Assembly (NCBI GenBank): GCA_032718565.1 | Contig: JAVGVS010000782.1 | Location: forward strand, 1-64,000 | Origin: Distichodus sexfasciatus | Lineage: Eukaryota; Chordata; Actinopteri; Characiformes; Distichodontidae | DNA length: 64,000 nt | Direction of reading: 5' to 3' | Shown: positions 51,299-63,469 of the stretch, one piece after another | Position numbering within the stretch: the stretch's first letter is position 1 | Layout of the letters: each line of letters opens with the position of its first letter | Notes under the pieces: generated by a model | The model's database searches: none | The model's input: the letters and a program-made list of their open reading frames with translations, nothing else | What the model was told of the DNA's origin: nothing | Position numbers and translations under genes: made by a program

Positions 51299-53190
51299 CA
51301 GTTTAAGAACATTTAAGGAATGCGATGTAGGCTTATCTTAACTTTCCTAAGAACAAATTTAAGAGAGATTATAAGGAGATATTGGTGAATGTTCTCATAA
51401 CACACCAAATGATGGATTCTTATGGTAATTATTTCTTTTAGAGTCTTTCATAAAGGAACTTTATTTGTCATTTTAGTCTTTATTTACCTGCTTCAGATCC
51501 ACATCGCCACCAGACTCCCGCTGTACGACACGTCTATGTTTTGACAGATTTTACTCCATTAAAGCTTGGCGAACTACCGATTGTCACTTCAGTAGCAACG
51601 AGACGCCGGCGCTTGTGGAACGGCTAGTGAGAGTCACTCGTTATTCAACAGGACACTTAAAACGGCCCTCACTTCCTCGCGTCTCGCTCAAAGCTACTGC
51701 CTTTCTCTAATGTGACAGACAGAAGAGACGTGCTGGAGAATCACTTGGAGAAGAGAGAGGGAGAGAGAGACAGAGGAGATGCGTCTCACAGCGTGGGGTC
51801 TTCCGTCTCTCCCTCCGTCGCTCGCCTTAATCCCTCGTTTCTCCCCGCCCGAGTGGTTAAGCCAGCCCTCGTACTCCCCCTCTCCGTCACCTCCAATCAC
51901 GAATGGTTTTACGCTCGGATAAACAGGCGTCTTTGGTGACAGGTTTAGGATGAACTTTTTCCTCCGACTGTGGTTGGGGAGTGAGAGAATTTGAATATTG
52001 TCTAGTTAGCACTAGGGACGTAACAATACATCAGTCTACATCGATACATTGATAATTGTGACTCTGCACGGCAAAACCAGTCGTTTGTCGCAACGGAGAA
52101 AAACGACCGTTTATGTTGCGTGGGGTAGGAGTCACGAATGCTAAGATAAACCGTCATGTCCTGTTCCAATAAAGAACGTAACTTGCCTGAATTAAATACA
52201 GCCACTAATGAGCGTCTATATGCTCATCATTCGTCTCGTGAAGTCGCTTCCGTTCTGTTGTTCACTCACCGGGTTGATGCTCATGAAATGCTCCAGCACA
52301 GCCACCGCATATAACTTTTAACAAGATTCACTAAAACACCCCGAATTATATTAACATTTACTATATAACCATCATTCCGCTAATAAACATCTTCTAAATA
52401 AATATAACTAAGAAATTGAATGCGCTTTGTCAGCACGCATTTCATAATCCAGAACAACAAAAACGTTTTTTTTTTCCAAAAACGTAATTGTGATATAACA
52501 TATCAGAAAAGCAATAAAAAACTGTTTTGTTTGTTATATTTCAATATTTCAGAATATTATTCAGTACATTAACATTATCCAGCAAATTATTCTTCACTCT
52601 TTAGCCTGTAAACAGCTTTATAAACCTAATAAAACTGTAGTTTAAAATGAAGTTACATTTCTGCAAAGTTGATATGACTCCTGTGCTTGAAAACAGACAT
52701 TCTATATTTATTTTGCTTATTGGTAATGTTAGTGTTGCTGCTCATGCTTTTCATAAAATATTTTTATTGTTGTAATATGAATATTAAATTTAACATGTTG
52801 GTGTTGTAATCGTGTCAAAAACAGAAGTATAATAGTAAATAAATATCGGTTCTGAATATCGGTTATCGGGCCCATAAACATGCAAATAATTGGTATCAGT
52901 ATCGGTAATAAAAATCAATATCGGTCGATCACTAGTTTTATGATTAAATTTATTCTTGAGAACAGTTGATAAATGAGACCCTCTGTGTTTGACTTAATTG
53001 TCTGGGTGAGGTCAGGAATAAAAATGTCAATTTGTCATATTTTAGTTGCTTTTTGTGATCTTGTCTCATATCGATTGCTGTATATGATTTGAGTTGAATC
53101 GAAATGATATAATAGCAGACTTTGTGATTTCAGCAGACTTTGAATTGTTCTCCATTAAATCAGTATCATTTTTGATATTATTTCCAGTAC
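51299..53190. other. Intergenic stretch
   Basis: 51480-51960 is repeat-poor and CpG-containing, a candidate regulatory segment. 52010-52137 is a deleted copy of the 650-bp TIR family within hAT-like end sequence. 52840-52935 carries hAT-like tatcggttatcggg sequence. Confidence 0.4.
52057..52137 (+). mobile_element. Deleted copy of the 650-bp TIR element
   Basis: tgtgactctgcacggcaaaa, then cgtttatgttgcgtggggt as in the left end of 24471-25127, breaking off within about 80 bp. Confidence 0.8.
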
Positions 53191-54050
53191 ACATGGGCGT
53201 AAATCCCGGGGGGGGACGGAGGGGACATGTCCCCCCCCATCCGAGGGTTGTCCCCCCCCAAAAAAAATATTTTAAAAAATCGCACTCTATTGTGAAAAAT
53301 ATATGTATGTATACCTAAAATAATTGTGTAGGTAGAAAAAAAAACAAACGCAAAAAATGCATTTAGAAACAGTTGAGTTCCCCCTCCCCTTCCTCACAGT
53401 GGTTTGGCCCACTGCCTGCTTTCCCAGTTCATCTCACCTACTCTACACACACGAGTCAGGTGTGTGGCTGCGGCTCAATTAATGTTGAACTCCAGTACGT
53501 AGGGTATTTTATTCACTTTAAATAAAGCGATTCTCTTTAATGTAGTTGATGCAGACTCGTTCATAAGTTAGTTGGGGCAAAAATGCTGATTACCGACGTA
53601 ATTTTCGCTATATTAGCGATTAAAATATTACTTATCTAATTAACGTTAGTTTGTTTACAATAGCTTGTTGCAAAGTGCACTGCAACTAACACGCCAAAGC
53701 CGTTTCCCATGCATTGTTTTATTTGTGACGACTTAGCATAATGTTAACTTAACATTAACGGCCACAATTAGCATATTGTTTAGCTGTGCATTTACTAAAT
53801 GAGCACTGTGCTACGTCCGAACTGACCCCACTGTTTTTTTTTGTGTAATCAATTTCTATTCTGTTCTTAAGTGTCTTAATTAATTTTAAAAAAAATTGTA
53901 AACCTTTTTTTAATTCCTTGTTTTTATTGTTATTATTTTTATGATAGTTTTACTTTCTTTATGTAAAGCACTTTGAATTACCATTGTGTATGAAATGTGC
54001 TACAGTATAAATAAACTTGCCTTGCCTTGCAGTGTCATAGACTAGATAAA

Positions 54051-54107
54051 ATGACAGAGAAAAGGAAAATGGACATAAGATCATTTTTCAGTGCACCTAA
54101 ACGCCAA
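54051..54107 (+). pseudogene. Exon 1 of a hAT-like transposase remnant
   Basis: Nineteen codons from ATG to donor gtaagt, phase 0. The DIRSFF motif is typical of this transposase group. The acceptor in front (ttgccttgcag) lies in a retroposon TTGCC tail. Confidence 0.5.
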
Positions 54108-54193
54108 GTAAGTACAAAAAGTTCACATATTAAGGCTATTGGCTTTAAGAATGGGTGCTTATGAAAATACTAATGTCACAATATCAATCACAG

Positions 54194-54260
54194 GCAAAGG
54201 AGACAGAAATTATTGAGGGTCAATCAGGGTCAAGCAGGGTCAATCAGATGTTAGTGTCAG
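54194..54260 (+). pseudogene. Exon 2 of a hAT-like transposase remnant
   Basis: Acceptor aatcacag, donor gtaagt, 22 codons and one base, frame continuous with exon 1 (AKETEIIEGQSGSS). Contains a triplicated ggtcaagcag-type repeat. No third exon recognised. Confidence 0.4.
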
Positions 54261-54262
54261 GT

Positions 54263-55492
54263 AAGTGTGTTGTGCTTTTATTGAAGGGATAATGACAGAA
54301 TTTTTGGGGGGTGAACAGTTTCTTTAATGTTTTCGGAGTTGTGGCTGTTCAGCAGATAAACATCACAGGCTCACCAATTTACAGTATGATCTGTCAAATC
54401 TGCTTTGTCATTGAACCTGAGAAAAACTTTGAAAATAACCATAATGACGCAGTCTCCATGTTACAATAATAATGATAGAAGCAACTGTTAAATTAAAATT
54501 ATGCCCATGCCAGTACAAACCTTGTCAGTGAACTGTGAGGACAAATAAGGAACAAATATAATCAAACAGAAATAATTGTTAGTTAATCGTTATCATGATA
54601 TCGTCTTGAGGTCGTATCGCCCAGCCCTTGTATGATGTGTGAGCAGTATTTTAAATTTGTATCGATGCTACGTGCTTGTTGAATAGTTGAAGTACCTGAA
54701 TTAATAATGCCGTAGCGTGAAGGTTAATCTAACGATAGAGTCACTCGTCCGGCAGGATCGTTTCGGGCCCCAGAGATTCCCACACCTCCGCCACCCTTAC
54801 TGACGTAGTACAGGACAGCATGCAGTGTGAGAACGAGAGAATGCGAGGAGGGAAGAGGAGGAGAAGCATAGCTGGAGAGAGAGAAAGTGTGAGCGCAAAG
54901 GGGATCAGAAAAGCAAAACAAATAGCAAAGCGGGACCTGGCAAAAGGAGAACCCCAGCTGTGGCCGGCCGGGAAGGAGGGAGGAGGGAGGTCCTGGGTGA
55001 GTGTTCTTTAATGCCAACACCTGCAAGTCATTGCATAAGGCTTTGCAGAGCAAGGAGAGAGGGGAGGAGGGCGGAGTGGTCACTTCTGCAATAAGTGTGT
55101 GTGTTTCCGAGAGAGAGGGAGAGAGGGAGGGAAAAATGCATTTAGAAAACAACATATGCATTTAAAATAAATAGCTGTGAGAGCCAGAGACAGGAAATGA
55201 GGCCACTAGAAAGATCTCATCACAGCAAATTAGCGTCCTTCAAACATCTGTCCACTTCAGCCCCAACTCTCACAGGCTGGAACACATCTTTACTTAATCA
55301 GCGCTCCAGTCATTACTGCACTTTCTTGGCCTTAATGTCGCTGATCCAGCCGAGTTTGCATGCGTCAGGCCCACTGCGCCCAGAGTGATAAATATTCCGG
55401 ATTAACTTGTAAGGTTTTAAATTCGATACGTCAGTTTACTGCATTCCGCACTTTGTGTTTGTCAGTGTGATGTATTGTGAGTGTGTTTGCGC
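54263..55492. other. Intergenic stretch
   Basis: 54510-54690 holds hAT-like fragments (aatcgttatcatgatatcgt). 54720-55400 is repeat-poor with purine-rich segments (gagagagggagagaggg) and may be regulatory. No supported gene. Confidence 0.4.
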
Positions 55493-56011
55493 TAGGGGTG
55501 TTAAAATTAAACGCCTAATCGATGCGGTGGTAGACCATAATCGATTATAATGGTTTTCAAACGGCGGCCCCCTAGCGGTCCGCGCCGGCATTGCAGGTGG
55601 TCCGTGACGCAGTCCAGTCTCACTACTGAAATCACTTTTTAAAAAGTATATACATTTCCATGATTTGGGCATCTTTATGGATAATGAGGTTAATGCAAAT
55701 ATCTAGTAATATTACAAAAAATACTCTCCCCACACACATACTGCTTAGTCTGAGTGGTGGTCTCTGGGACAGAAGCAGTTGAAAACCCCTGAATTATATC
55801 ATCATGACATTGCTTGGTGATTTTCTGGCTACTACTTAAAAATTCAAGTTAAGCAGAACATCCTGTTAGCAGCTATGGCTTCCCAATCTGCGTGCAGTGT
55901 GTCAAAGTAGAAAAATCGATGGGATGCATCATGATGCATCGAGATATTGTATTGAATCGTTGACCTAATAATCGTAATCGAATTGTGAGACCAGTGAAGG
56001 TTCACGCCCAC
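55493..56011 (-). mobile_element. Composite hAT-like element, copy B (outer)
   Basis: Plus-strand ends taggggtgttaaaattaaac and gaaggttcacgcccac. The reverse complement aligns end to end with copy A (15759-16368), including the same inner insertion. Confidence 0.78.
55551..55791 (-). mobile_element. Inner hAT-like element of composite copy B
   Basis: Plus-strand ends tggttttcaaacggcggcc and cagttgaaaacccctg. The right-hand flank in copy B, ttataatc, and the left-hand flank, atataatc in copy A, give a 7 of 8 target duplication of the original insertion. Confidence 0.75.
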
Positions 56012-56692
56012 TTTGCACAATACCTCTTTATGTTATTCTTTATTTATATTATTTATTTTATATTTTTATATTGTTTCCTCGTGCAGAATAGGGGTGTCAA
56101 TCCCAATACGATACTGACGGCTGCTGTTATCACAAATCTGCTCCGATACTACTTCAGTTTGATCGATATGAGACAGTATCATGTATTGATATATTTTGAA
56201 CACCATCACTCATAGGGCTGTGCAAAAAAATAGATACGTCAATATATCCCGATATTTCCTTTCGCCATGTACTATATGGATTTGCAGCTCCAAAAATCGA
56301 TATTTCCGAGGGGGAGAATCATGCACCACAAGCAGCTCAGATAACTGACTGGCCACTTTACTTTCATATGTACTTTATCTTAACGTTTTTGGTGTCCACT
56401 AGTTCAGTGTGTTAAAATGCAAAGACAATAAAGTTAAAATTCAGCTCGGAGTTATGTTGTTTTGGCTGAATTATTAATATAACGTGATTGATTAAGACCA
56501 CCCAAATCGTACACAACAACTTGCATTTCAGCTCTGTTTTTACATTTTCAGTGAACTGTAGAATATCGCAATATATCGTGATATAATCATATCGTGACCC
56601 ATGTATTGTGATACGTATCGTATTGTGAGGCCAATACCCACCCCTAGTCACTTACATCCATATCAAATCATCTAACAAATCATTTAGACATT
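56012..56692. other. Stacked hAT-like fragments
   Basis: 56090-56215 and 56212-56650 show ends such as taggggtgtcaatcccaata and tagggctgtgcaaaaaaata, with right ends tatcgtattgtgagg and cacccctagtcac. At least two non-autonomous elements sit side by side. Boundaries uncertain. Confidence 0.5.
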
Positions 56693-57338
56693 TGTGACCC
56701 TCCACGGCAAAACCAGTCGCTCGTTGCAAATTTTCAAAATTGAGTTATGTTTTCATGAAAGGGCATAAATCAAGCTTCAAAACGATACCTATATGGAATG
56801 AATCGAACGACATATGACTGAGATATCAACATTCAAGGAGTCGGGTTTCTCCTGTCACGCCAAGTGAGAAACGGAGAAATCTGCCTTTGAAGTTGACTAT
56901 CGCCGTAGCACTCACAGACGCTTGGTACGGTCGCGGCTACGTTTGCATTTACGGTAGCCTACGCTGCATTCACAGCCACATGGATAGCCTACCTGCGTTA
57001 GGTTAACTGAACTCGGGAAACAAAGATGTATTCCGGAGAAATATCTTCACGCTAGTCAACCAGTGGATTTACCGTAAATATTGAAGTAGAGCGGTCAAAA
57101 CACAAACTTTTAACATTCTGCTGGAATTGAATTCCTCACCTCAAGAAAGTCACGTTTTTAGGATGGAAAGGGTACGTTTTTCAGCGAAATTTATTCACAG
57201 CAGTACGGTATAGACCCTCAACTGTTTCAAAACACTAAAACCAAAAAATCCAAAATTTTACCCCACGCAACATAAACGCTCGTTTTTCTCGGAAGCCTCC
57301 GTTGCGACAAGCGACTGGTTTTGCCGTGAAGGGTCACA
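56693..57338 (-). mobile_element. 646-bp terminal inverted repeat element, copy 2
   Basis: Plus-strand ends TGTGACCCTCCACGGCAAAA and ttttgccgtgaagggtcaca, inverted repeats of about 36 bp. In reverse orientation to copy 1 and about 95 percent identical by eye. Shared interior landmarks: gacaggagaaacccgactc, tgtcgttcgattcattccat, aggtaggctatcc. Confidence 0.9.
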
Positions 57339-60002
57339 TTTTTATTCCTGAGCTCAAGCAGACATTTAAAGGAAAGACTTCTTTAATAAAAATAGACCTC
57401 CTGTTCAATGTAAAGTGACGTATGGCGTCTGATCAATGTTTTAATTTTGGATCGATGCTATGGGATTGTTGATTAATTTCATCAATGTATCGTTACATCC
57501 CTAAGACAAAAACGTTTAACAGAATTGCACAGCCGCTGTGTGTAAATTGTGAATGTCACAAATAGAATCAGGAACTATATAGTCCGAGACGCAACACAAC
57601 AAGGAGAGAAGGACGATTCGGCACTAAAACTTGTCCCTGATCTCTTGCATGTCATACGCAGTTGGAGCTCGAACTGGAGCTCGTTTCGCGTGGCTTTTAT
57701 CCAGGTTCACCTTTGCCAGGCAGCATGAGGGCATTATAATAATAGTAATATTACCCCAGTCAGTGCCAGTGCAGCATGGTTTTTTGGACTTGATTTTTGA
57801 GGCTACAAGGCTATAAAACTATTGTTTGGTGACCGCTGAAGGAAGCCCCTTAAAGCGGCCCTTTGTCTTGGCCCAGAGTTCTGCCCTCTCTCTCGCTCGC
57901 TCTCGCTCTCACTCTCTCTCTCTTTCTCGCTCGCTCGCTCTCCCCCTAAGCCCCCCCCCACGAGTTTCTCATTAATTCCTCTCTTTGCTAATGTGCAGCG
58001 CGATGTTGAAATATTCTGTGTCATTGTTAACTAACCTCAGCCCTTGTTTCTCGACTCCCTGGGGTGTGGTAGCGGATGCCATTTAACAAACATAACCATT
58101 GCTCAATTCCGTCATTTCCACTGCATTTTCCATCCACGTAATTACCCACGCACCGACTCCCACCTGCCAGCTGACACTCGTCTGCTTCTACATACGTTTA
58201 TCTCAACAAAAACGCACATTGCACTTTACATATGTAGATTTACCATAATACACACGTACAATCCCTGTTTATAGTATAAAATATATTTTCTGTATATTTT
58301 TATTCTTTAGATTTAGTTTCTTATAACGTTTCCTTAACTCACTCAACTGTACTTATACGAAATATAGTTTTACATCAGACCACAAGCGCAAATATTAGTA
58401 GTGCAAATCTGTATATAAAGCTTGTAGACAGGATTAACATTAATATCATTAGTAGTTTGAAAGTGGAAACTGGTGAGTGCAAAAATGTGTCCAGCAAGTT
58501 CTACAGTATTTAACTCGACCCTCCAGGATTTCACCATGTTGCGATCGCAACTATTAACGCAAATTGAGCCAATCCCTGCGAATGTATTACTACTGTGTCA
58601 TTTTGACCAATTACTGCAACTTTCCCGCACGACTTTTTGTAGTTTCCCTCAAAACGTTGAGCCATACGTCAGCGAAATCACTTTCTTGTTACGTTTAGAA
58701 GACGAAGGAAACGTGGTTAAGAAAAATGGCTCACATTTAGCTTCAAAAATAACTAAATGATGGCTAATGGCTAATAAAAATAGTGGTTTTAATCCCTTCA
58801 TTTCAATTAATTGTTAAAGAAACAATGGGGGGCAACTTTCTGCAACTTTGACTTGCTCCCGCAACGTTATTGCAACAAAACGCCTAAAATCACCGCAACT
58901 TTCGTCTCATTTTTTTTTTTTTTTTAGAAAAGCTGCCACAAAATCAGAAATTTTAGGCTGCAACAATCTCAAAAAAGGCCTGTGAAATCCTGGAGTGACT
59001 GGATGATTAGTATGTGTCCAGTCAATATTGTAATATATTTCGTTCAGCTTGTTAAAATGACATGATGAAACATATTTGTTGTTAGTTTTTAAATATTTGG
59101 TTTACTTTGCACAACCATTGGAACAATCGTGTGCTTTTTGTCCACTGCTAATTTTTTGAGTTCAGTTAAGAAAATTTTATATTTGTCACATACATAGTGG
59201 CATGTTTATCAAGGTAAATGTATTATGAGAATTTGAATTGAAATTGTTTGATGACAGGATCTGAATGTCAGTTTCGATTAGATTTCGATCATTTGCGCAG
59301 CCCTACGTTGTTCATAGACAATTTGATCTGTTCGCTTGGTGACTGCAGCTCCAGGATCACAAATGAAGAAAAAGATGATTTATTTTATCTGCACAAAGCT
59401 GTTCCACCATCACATAAGAAGTCTAAATTCCCACCGCTAGCCCGGGACGCTTGTACTTGTATAACTGTGTATGTAAGAAATAAAGAATCCTGGATGTTGA
59501 GTTCTGGCCAAAAACAAAAGGTGCATTGAGGACTGGAATTAACACCTTTCTCTCGGGGGGCTTTTGTGTGTGTTGGTGTTGAGGGAGGTGATGTTAAACA
59601 GTAATCCCCCGCCGTTAAAGTGACTCCTCTCGGTCTGCCCAAAAAAACATTTCCCACAGTGCACCACGGCGCTCCTACGCCACACCAGATCCCCCTAAAC
59701 ACCGCGCCCTGTGACGTCATCACGCGCGGGCGGCTTTGCGCCAAGACACCGTGGAGACACACGGCTTCGGGGAAGGACAGGGGTGTAAGTTTAATCACGG
59801 TGTGATGTTATATTATTCAACACACGACTCCACGCCTGCCGATATCATAAAGTCTGATACAATTTCCATTCCATTCGGTTCAGGAGCCAGAGTTCGATAT
59901 CATATGCTGATTTAACTTCCATTTTTATCAAATCACAAAAAGTTAATTAAACAATTTGACATTTTTACTATTGAGATCAACCCAAAAATAGACCTTCTGC
60001 TC
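57339..60002. other. Intergenic stretch
   Basis: 57385-57505 is a hAT-like fragment (atgtatcgttacatcc). 57880-57960 is a short CT/CGCT-rich run. 58470-58990 shares gcaacattttgcggga-type sequence with 20400-20860, inverted, so it is an old dispersed repeat. 59580-59800 is GC-richer and repeat-poor. 59820-60000 matches 20020-20230. No gene. Confidence 0.45.
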
Positions 60003-60390
60003 TAGGGCTGGGTATCATTGCTGATTTCCTGAATCGATTCGATTCCGATTCACAAGGTCATGATTCGATTCGATTCGATTCGATTTATTTAGAGATTTCT
60101 TTGGGTCAATACTAGTTTTGCTTGGTTATAAAATAACTTGTTTTAAAACCGAAGTGTTGCCAAACATCGGCCTTTAGGCCAGACGGTGATTTAAGCGGAG
60201 CAGCTTCAGCCATGGCTCTATTTGGTTTCGGTTTCGCCGGTCTCACGTTTTTATAGCTCTCCTTGCGCGGTCGCGAGAAGTAGTGCGTAGCCGCAGGAAA
60301 AGATCGATCCGCGAATTTTTGAATCGATATCGTATTTTCCGAACGAGAATCGATATTGATTGGTGAATCAATTTTTTGAACCCAGCCCTA
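60003..60390. mobile_element. 388-bp hAT MITE with exact 8-bp duplication
   Basis: Ends TAGGGCTGGGTATCATTGC and gaacccagcccta are inverse. Flanked by ttctgctc at 59995-60002 and 60391-60398, a perfect match. Carries (GATTC)n runs. It is inserted into another repeat whose sequence continues on both sides (compare 20020-20230). Confidence 0.93.
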
Positions 60391-60734
60391 TTCTGCTCAG
60401 TATAAAGTGGTTTGTTTGCTTGGCGAACGATGTTCTAATTTTAATTGCATCTACAGAATTTTGAATTTCATCAAAAAGGTCCTTCACTTTCATAATTTAA
60501 TTTGAAATGTAAGCCTTCATATATATTATATTTATTGCTCCTAAAGTAAAATATTTCAAGTTTTTTGTTTTATTGGTGATTATTGCTCATAACCTATGAA
60601 ACTTAGAAATTCAACAAAAGGATTAAAATATTTAAATTTGTGTGTAAAAATATTGCTTAAAATAAATTCTGAAAACAAATGACCTTTCATGATATTCTGT
60701 TTCTGTGAGATGCTATGCTGCATGTATGCTAACG

Positions 60735-60974
60735 TAGGGCTGGACAGTATATTAATAGTACAAACCTTGCTAATGAAATATTAGGGCAAAAAAACCCCAA
60801 AATAATTGTTCCTTAATCGTGATTAAGGTAAAATGCTCAATTAATTGATACTGATTTGGGGTCGTTTCGCCCAGCTCTAGTGTGACGCCTGATGGATGTT
60901 TCCGTTTTAAGATTGTTGATCATTATATTGATGTGCTGATGATCGATGTAGATCGATGTATCGTTACACCCCTA
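60735..60974. mobile_element. hAT-like MITE, 240 bp
   Basis: Left end tagggctggacagtatatta, right end gatgtatcgttacacccct. Inner cgtttcgcccagctcta near 60870 looks like the right end of another element, so this is probably two overlapping copies. Confidence 0.5.
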
Positions 60975-61606
60975 GGCGCGAGATACGTACAGTAGAAAAG
61001 TCTGGAATGTGAGATTGGAGCGACTGATGTGTCAAACTCCATATAAGTAACGTCTGGCAGGCTTTAATGTCCGTCTTGTTTTTTGAAGTGGAGCAGAGCG
61101 GCCGAGCAGTCTAATCTTCCCCTGGACCGAGTTTTGGTTTCTGTGCTAATGCTGTGTGACAGTTTTAGTAAATTGTGCTCATGAGCTTTGAAGGAACTGC
61201 CTACTATTTGTCAGTTGGTTTATATAAATTGCAGATTTCCAGGGCTTTGGTGTGGGAACGAGTTTTAGGCCGATGTTTGCGCAGTCGTCAGCCGAGGTGG
61301 TGCGACAGATGTTCGACAGCGAGTCCTCGTTAAAGTGTTGGTTGCGGTGCGGCTGTCCTGGCCGATGCAGGTGTGTGTTCTCAGCCGCAGCTTGTACTTT
61401 AGGTTAGGACTGCTCATACACGATTTCCATTTCCTCATTTCTGGTACAGTCATTCTGCAGCAACTTAGCGTTAAGGGTCTTATAAGGATTGCAACGGTAC
61501 AGTGAGCCCACGGTTCGGTACGTATCGCTCTTTTTGGGCCACGGTCCACAGGCCATTGTTATCTTAGCTCTAACATATAGTAAGTTCTTTGCTTTTCTAT
61601 TTCTTG
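60975..61606. other. Intergenic stretch
   Basis: Unique sequence apart from a family B SINE piece (61425-61490, gcagcaacttagcgttaagg). No gene. Confidence 0.4.
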
Positions 61607-62420
61607 GGCTGAAACGATTATTTGAATCACTCAAATAATTTGTTTACAAAAAATGGTCGAGGCAGTATTTTTAGAATTGAAGCTTCGTTTAATTCTTCTC
61701 AGTCGCTAGAGCATGCTTCCCTTGTGTTCCATACAGACGCTTATTAGTGACGCACAGCGTTTTCAGTTCCGCGATCAAGGCAAGACCTGATGCATCTGTA
61801 TGTGAAAGTATTTGTGAAATATTCCGTGCACAAAAACAGAAGTAAATGCGTAAAAACGCGTAAATGACATTTTCGGGGTAAAAACACATGCAGTTTGTGA
61901 GCCCCATTACTCGCTAAAATGCTACAGTTCAGTCAAATCTCCACCTTTATTACAGACTAACCACAACAACCAGAGTTCTACTCACAATTTGTGAGATTTT
62001 CAGCATTTATTCTGGAACGTCCGTTCGTCGCTTTATTGTGACGCGGCTTCGAATGGCGCACGGGTGATTGTGGGGAAATATAGTTCTTCCAGAAATGCCA
62101 AAAGCAGCTCTTTTTATTGCCGAAATTAGTCCAAATTGGTTCAAAGTCGTTTAAAAAGTAGTTTTGAGCCAATTTTGGCTCCTCTTGGCCTATACAATAT
62201 GCTTTTGGCGTTTCTGGGAGAGGACTACATTTCCCACAATCCCCCACGCGCTACTCAGTGCCACATCACAATAATGGAATTAGCACTATCAATAAATGAC
62301 TGCATTGTGGGTAGAACGCTGGTTGTTATTTTTCAGCTAAAATCTGAGTTTAGTCTTTAATAAAGGGGAGATTTGACTGAACTGGAGTGTTTTAGTGAGA
62401 GCCATGAGCACTCATACACA
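61607..62420. mobile_element. hAT-like element related to 41270-42297
   Basis: Starts gggctgaaacgattatttga and shares ttattagtgacgcacagcg, tttattgtgacgcggc and gactacatttcccacaat with 41270-42297 and 13044-13247. It holds an internal hairpin (62085-62245). Right boundary uncertain. Confidence 0.5.
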
Positions 62421-62820
62421 CTGCGCACATGTTTACACAGCTGACCCGAGAGCCTGCTTAATCAACATTATAATCAGTTCGCGATGTGCACCCACCTTCC
62501 GCTCGCAGTTGAATTCTCATGGATCTGCTTTCATCTCAAATATGCCTTCACGTTCAATTGACGGAAATCCATCACAACTAGAGGACAATGGGCGGAAATC
62601 TGTCGCAGCGATGGAAAACTTCAATCCCTGAGAACACGTGCACAAACCACGTTAAAAAAATTATAGTTTAATATCGGCGGCTCTATTGCGGTTCACCTGG
62701 GTGTTCCAAAATGAACATACCGAATATATATATATATATATTCAGAAAATCTCACGATTCGATTCTGATTCTTGGGCTCACGATACGATTGATTGAAAAT
62801 TGATTCAAAATTTATATATG

Positions 62821-62880
62821 TATATGTATGTACATATGTATGTGTGTGTGTGTGTGTGTGTGTGTATACATATATATATA
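62821..62880 (+). repeat. (TA)n/(TG)n compound microsatellite
   Basis: tatgtatgtgtgtgtgtgtg followed by a TATA run. A similar TATG repeat lies at 63331-63365. Confidence 0.9.
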
Positions 62881-63331
62881 TACCGTATATCTTCTAATAG
62901 TGGCCCGTCTCTTATTGACGCCCGTTTCCAATAAACGCTGGGTTTGAAAAGATGTCACGACAAATAGACGCTGGTTTCCTTTAAGCGCCGGTCTGTAGTA
63001 AAAGATCACGCTGGTGGCATCATTGGAAAGAAAGTTCAGTAGACGTCTACCGTACCTGTTTTTCATGCTTACAGTAATACCGTATACTGCTGTACTGATA
63101 ATTTCATTAAATCCTGAAATGTTCATCCGGTGTTGTTGCCTACATTTTGTGGCCGTAAATACGGTACCATATCATATTTTACTGCCAAATGAACCCCGTT
63201 TACCCATCACCATTCCGTCTGCGAGGCGAATAATAGCCGGTCTCCAACAACCGCTGGTCTCTTTTAAACGCCGGGCTGTCCGAATAATTTTTTGAATAAA
63301 CGCCGGGCCTACTATTGGAAGATATATGGTA
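62881..63331. mobile_element. 451-bp TIR element with subterminal AAACGCCGG repeats
   Basis: Ends taccgtatatcttctaatag and ctattggaagatatatggta are inverse (18 of 20). Close to both ends, short repeats of the form (A)AA-C/G-GCYGGKYT recur (aataaacgctgggtttg, taagcgccggtctg, aataatagccggtctcc, aataaacgccgggc). No open frame. Superfamily unclear; TA-rich flanks hide the target site. Confidence 0.75.
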
Positions 63332-63469
63332 TATATATGTATGTATGTATATGTATGTGTATATGGGTTGTGCAAATTCATCGTATTGAGTCATGAATCA
63401 ATTTTGAATCGTATCGTCAGCCAAAGAATCGGAATCGAATCGTGAGATTTTCTGAATCGTGCACCCCTA

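Larger units (their letters stand above)
53195..54262 (+). mobile_element. Relic of a spliced hAT-type transposon gene with G/C-run end
   Basis: The probable left end gggcgtaaatcccgggggg is followed by ggggacatgtcccccccc, a G-run/C-run palindrome. Downstream lie two short exons of a transposase-like gene: 54051-54107 and 54194-54260. The start peptide MTEKRKMDIRSFFSAPKRQ resembles the N-terminus of hAT-family (ZMYM1/TTF zinc-finger) transposases of fish. Zinc finger, catalytic and dimerisation parts are not found downstream, so it is a 5' remnant. Confidence 0.55.
62741..63469. mobile_element. hAT-like element split by another transposon
   Basis: Left part ttcagaaaatctcacgattc and right part gaatcgtgagattttctgaa are inverse. 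The right end gcacccctaa matches the 11204-11647 family. Everything from 62881 to 63331 is a second element. Confidence 0.72.

Noticed and set aside
54724..55161. 145-codon minus-strand ORF
   Set aside because: Pro/Ser/Leu-rich translation of purine-rich DNA; no domain, splice structure or homologue recognised.
59385..59798. 137-codon minus-strand ORF
   Set aside because: No recognisable motif, no codon-use support, and lies in intergenic repeat-flanked DNA.
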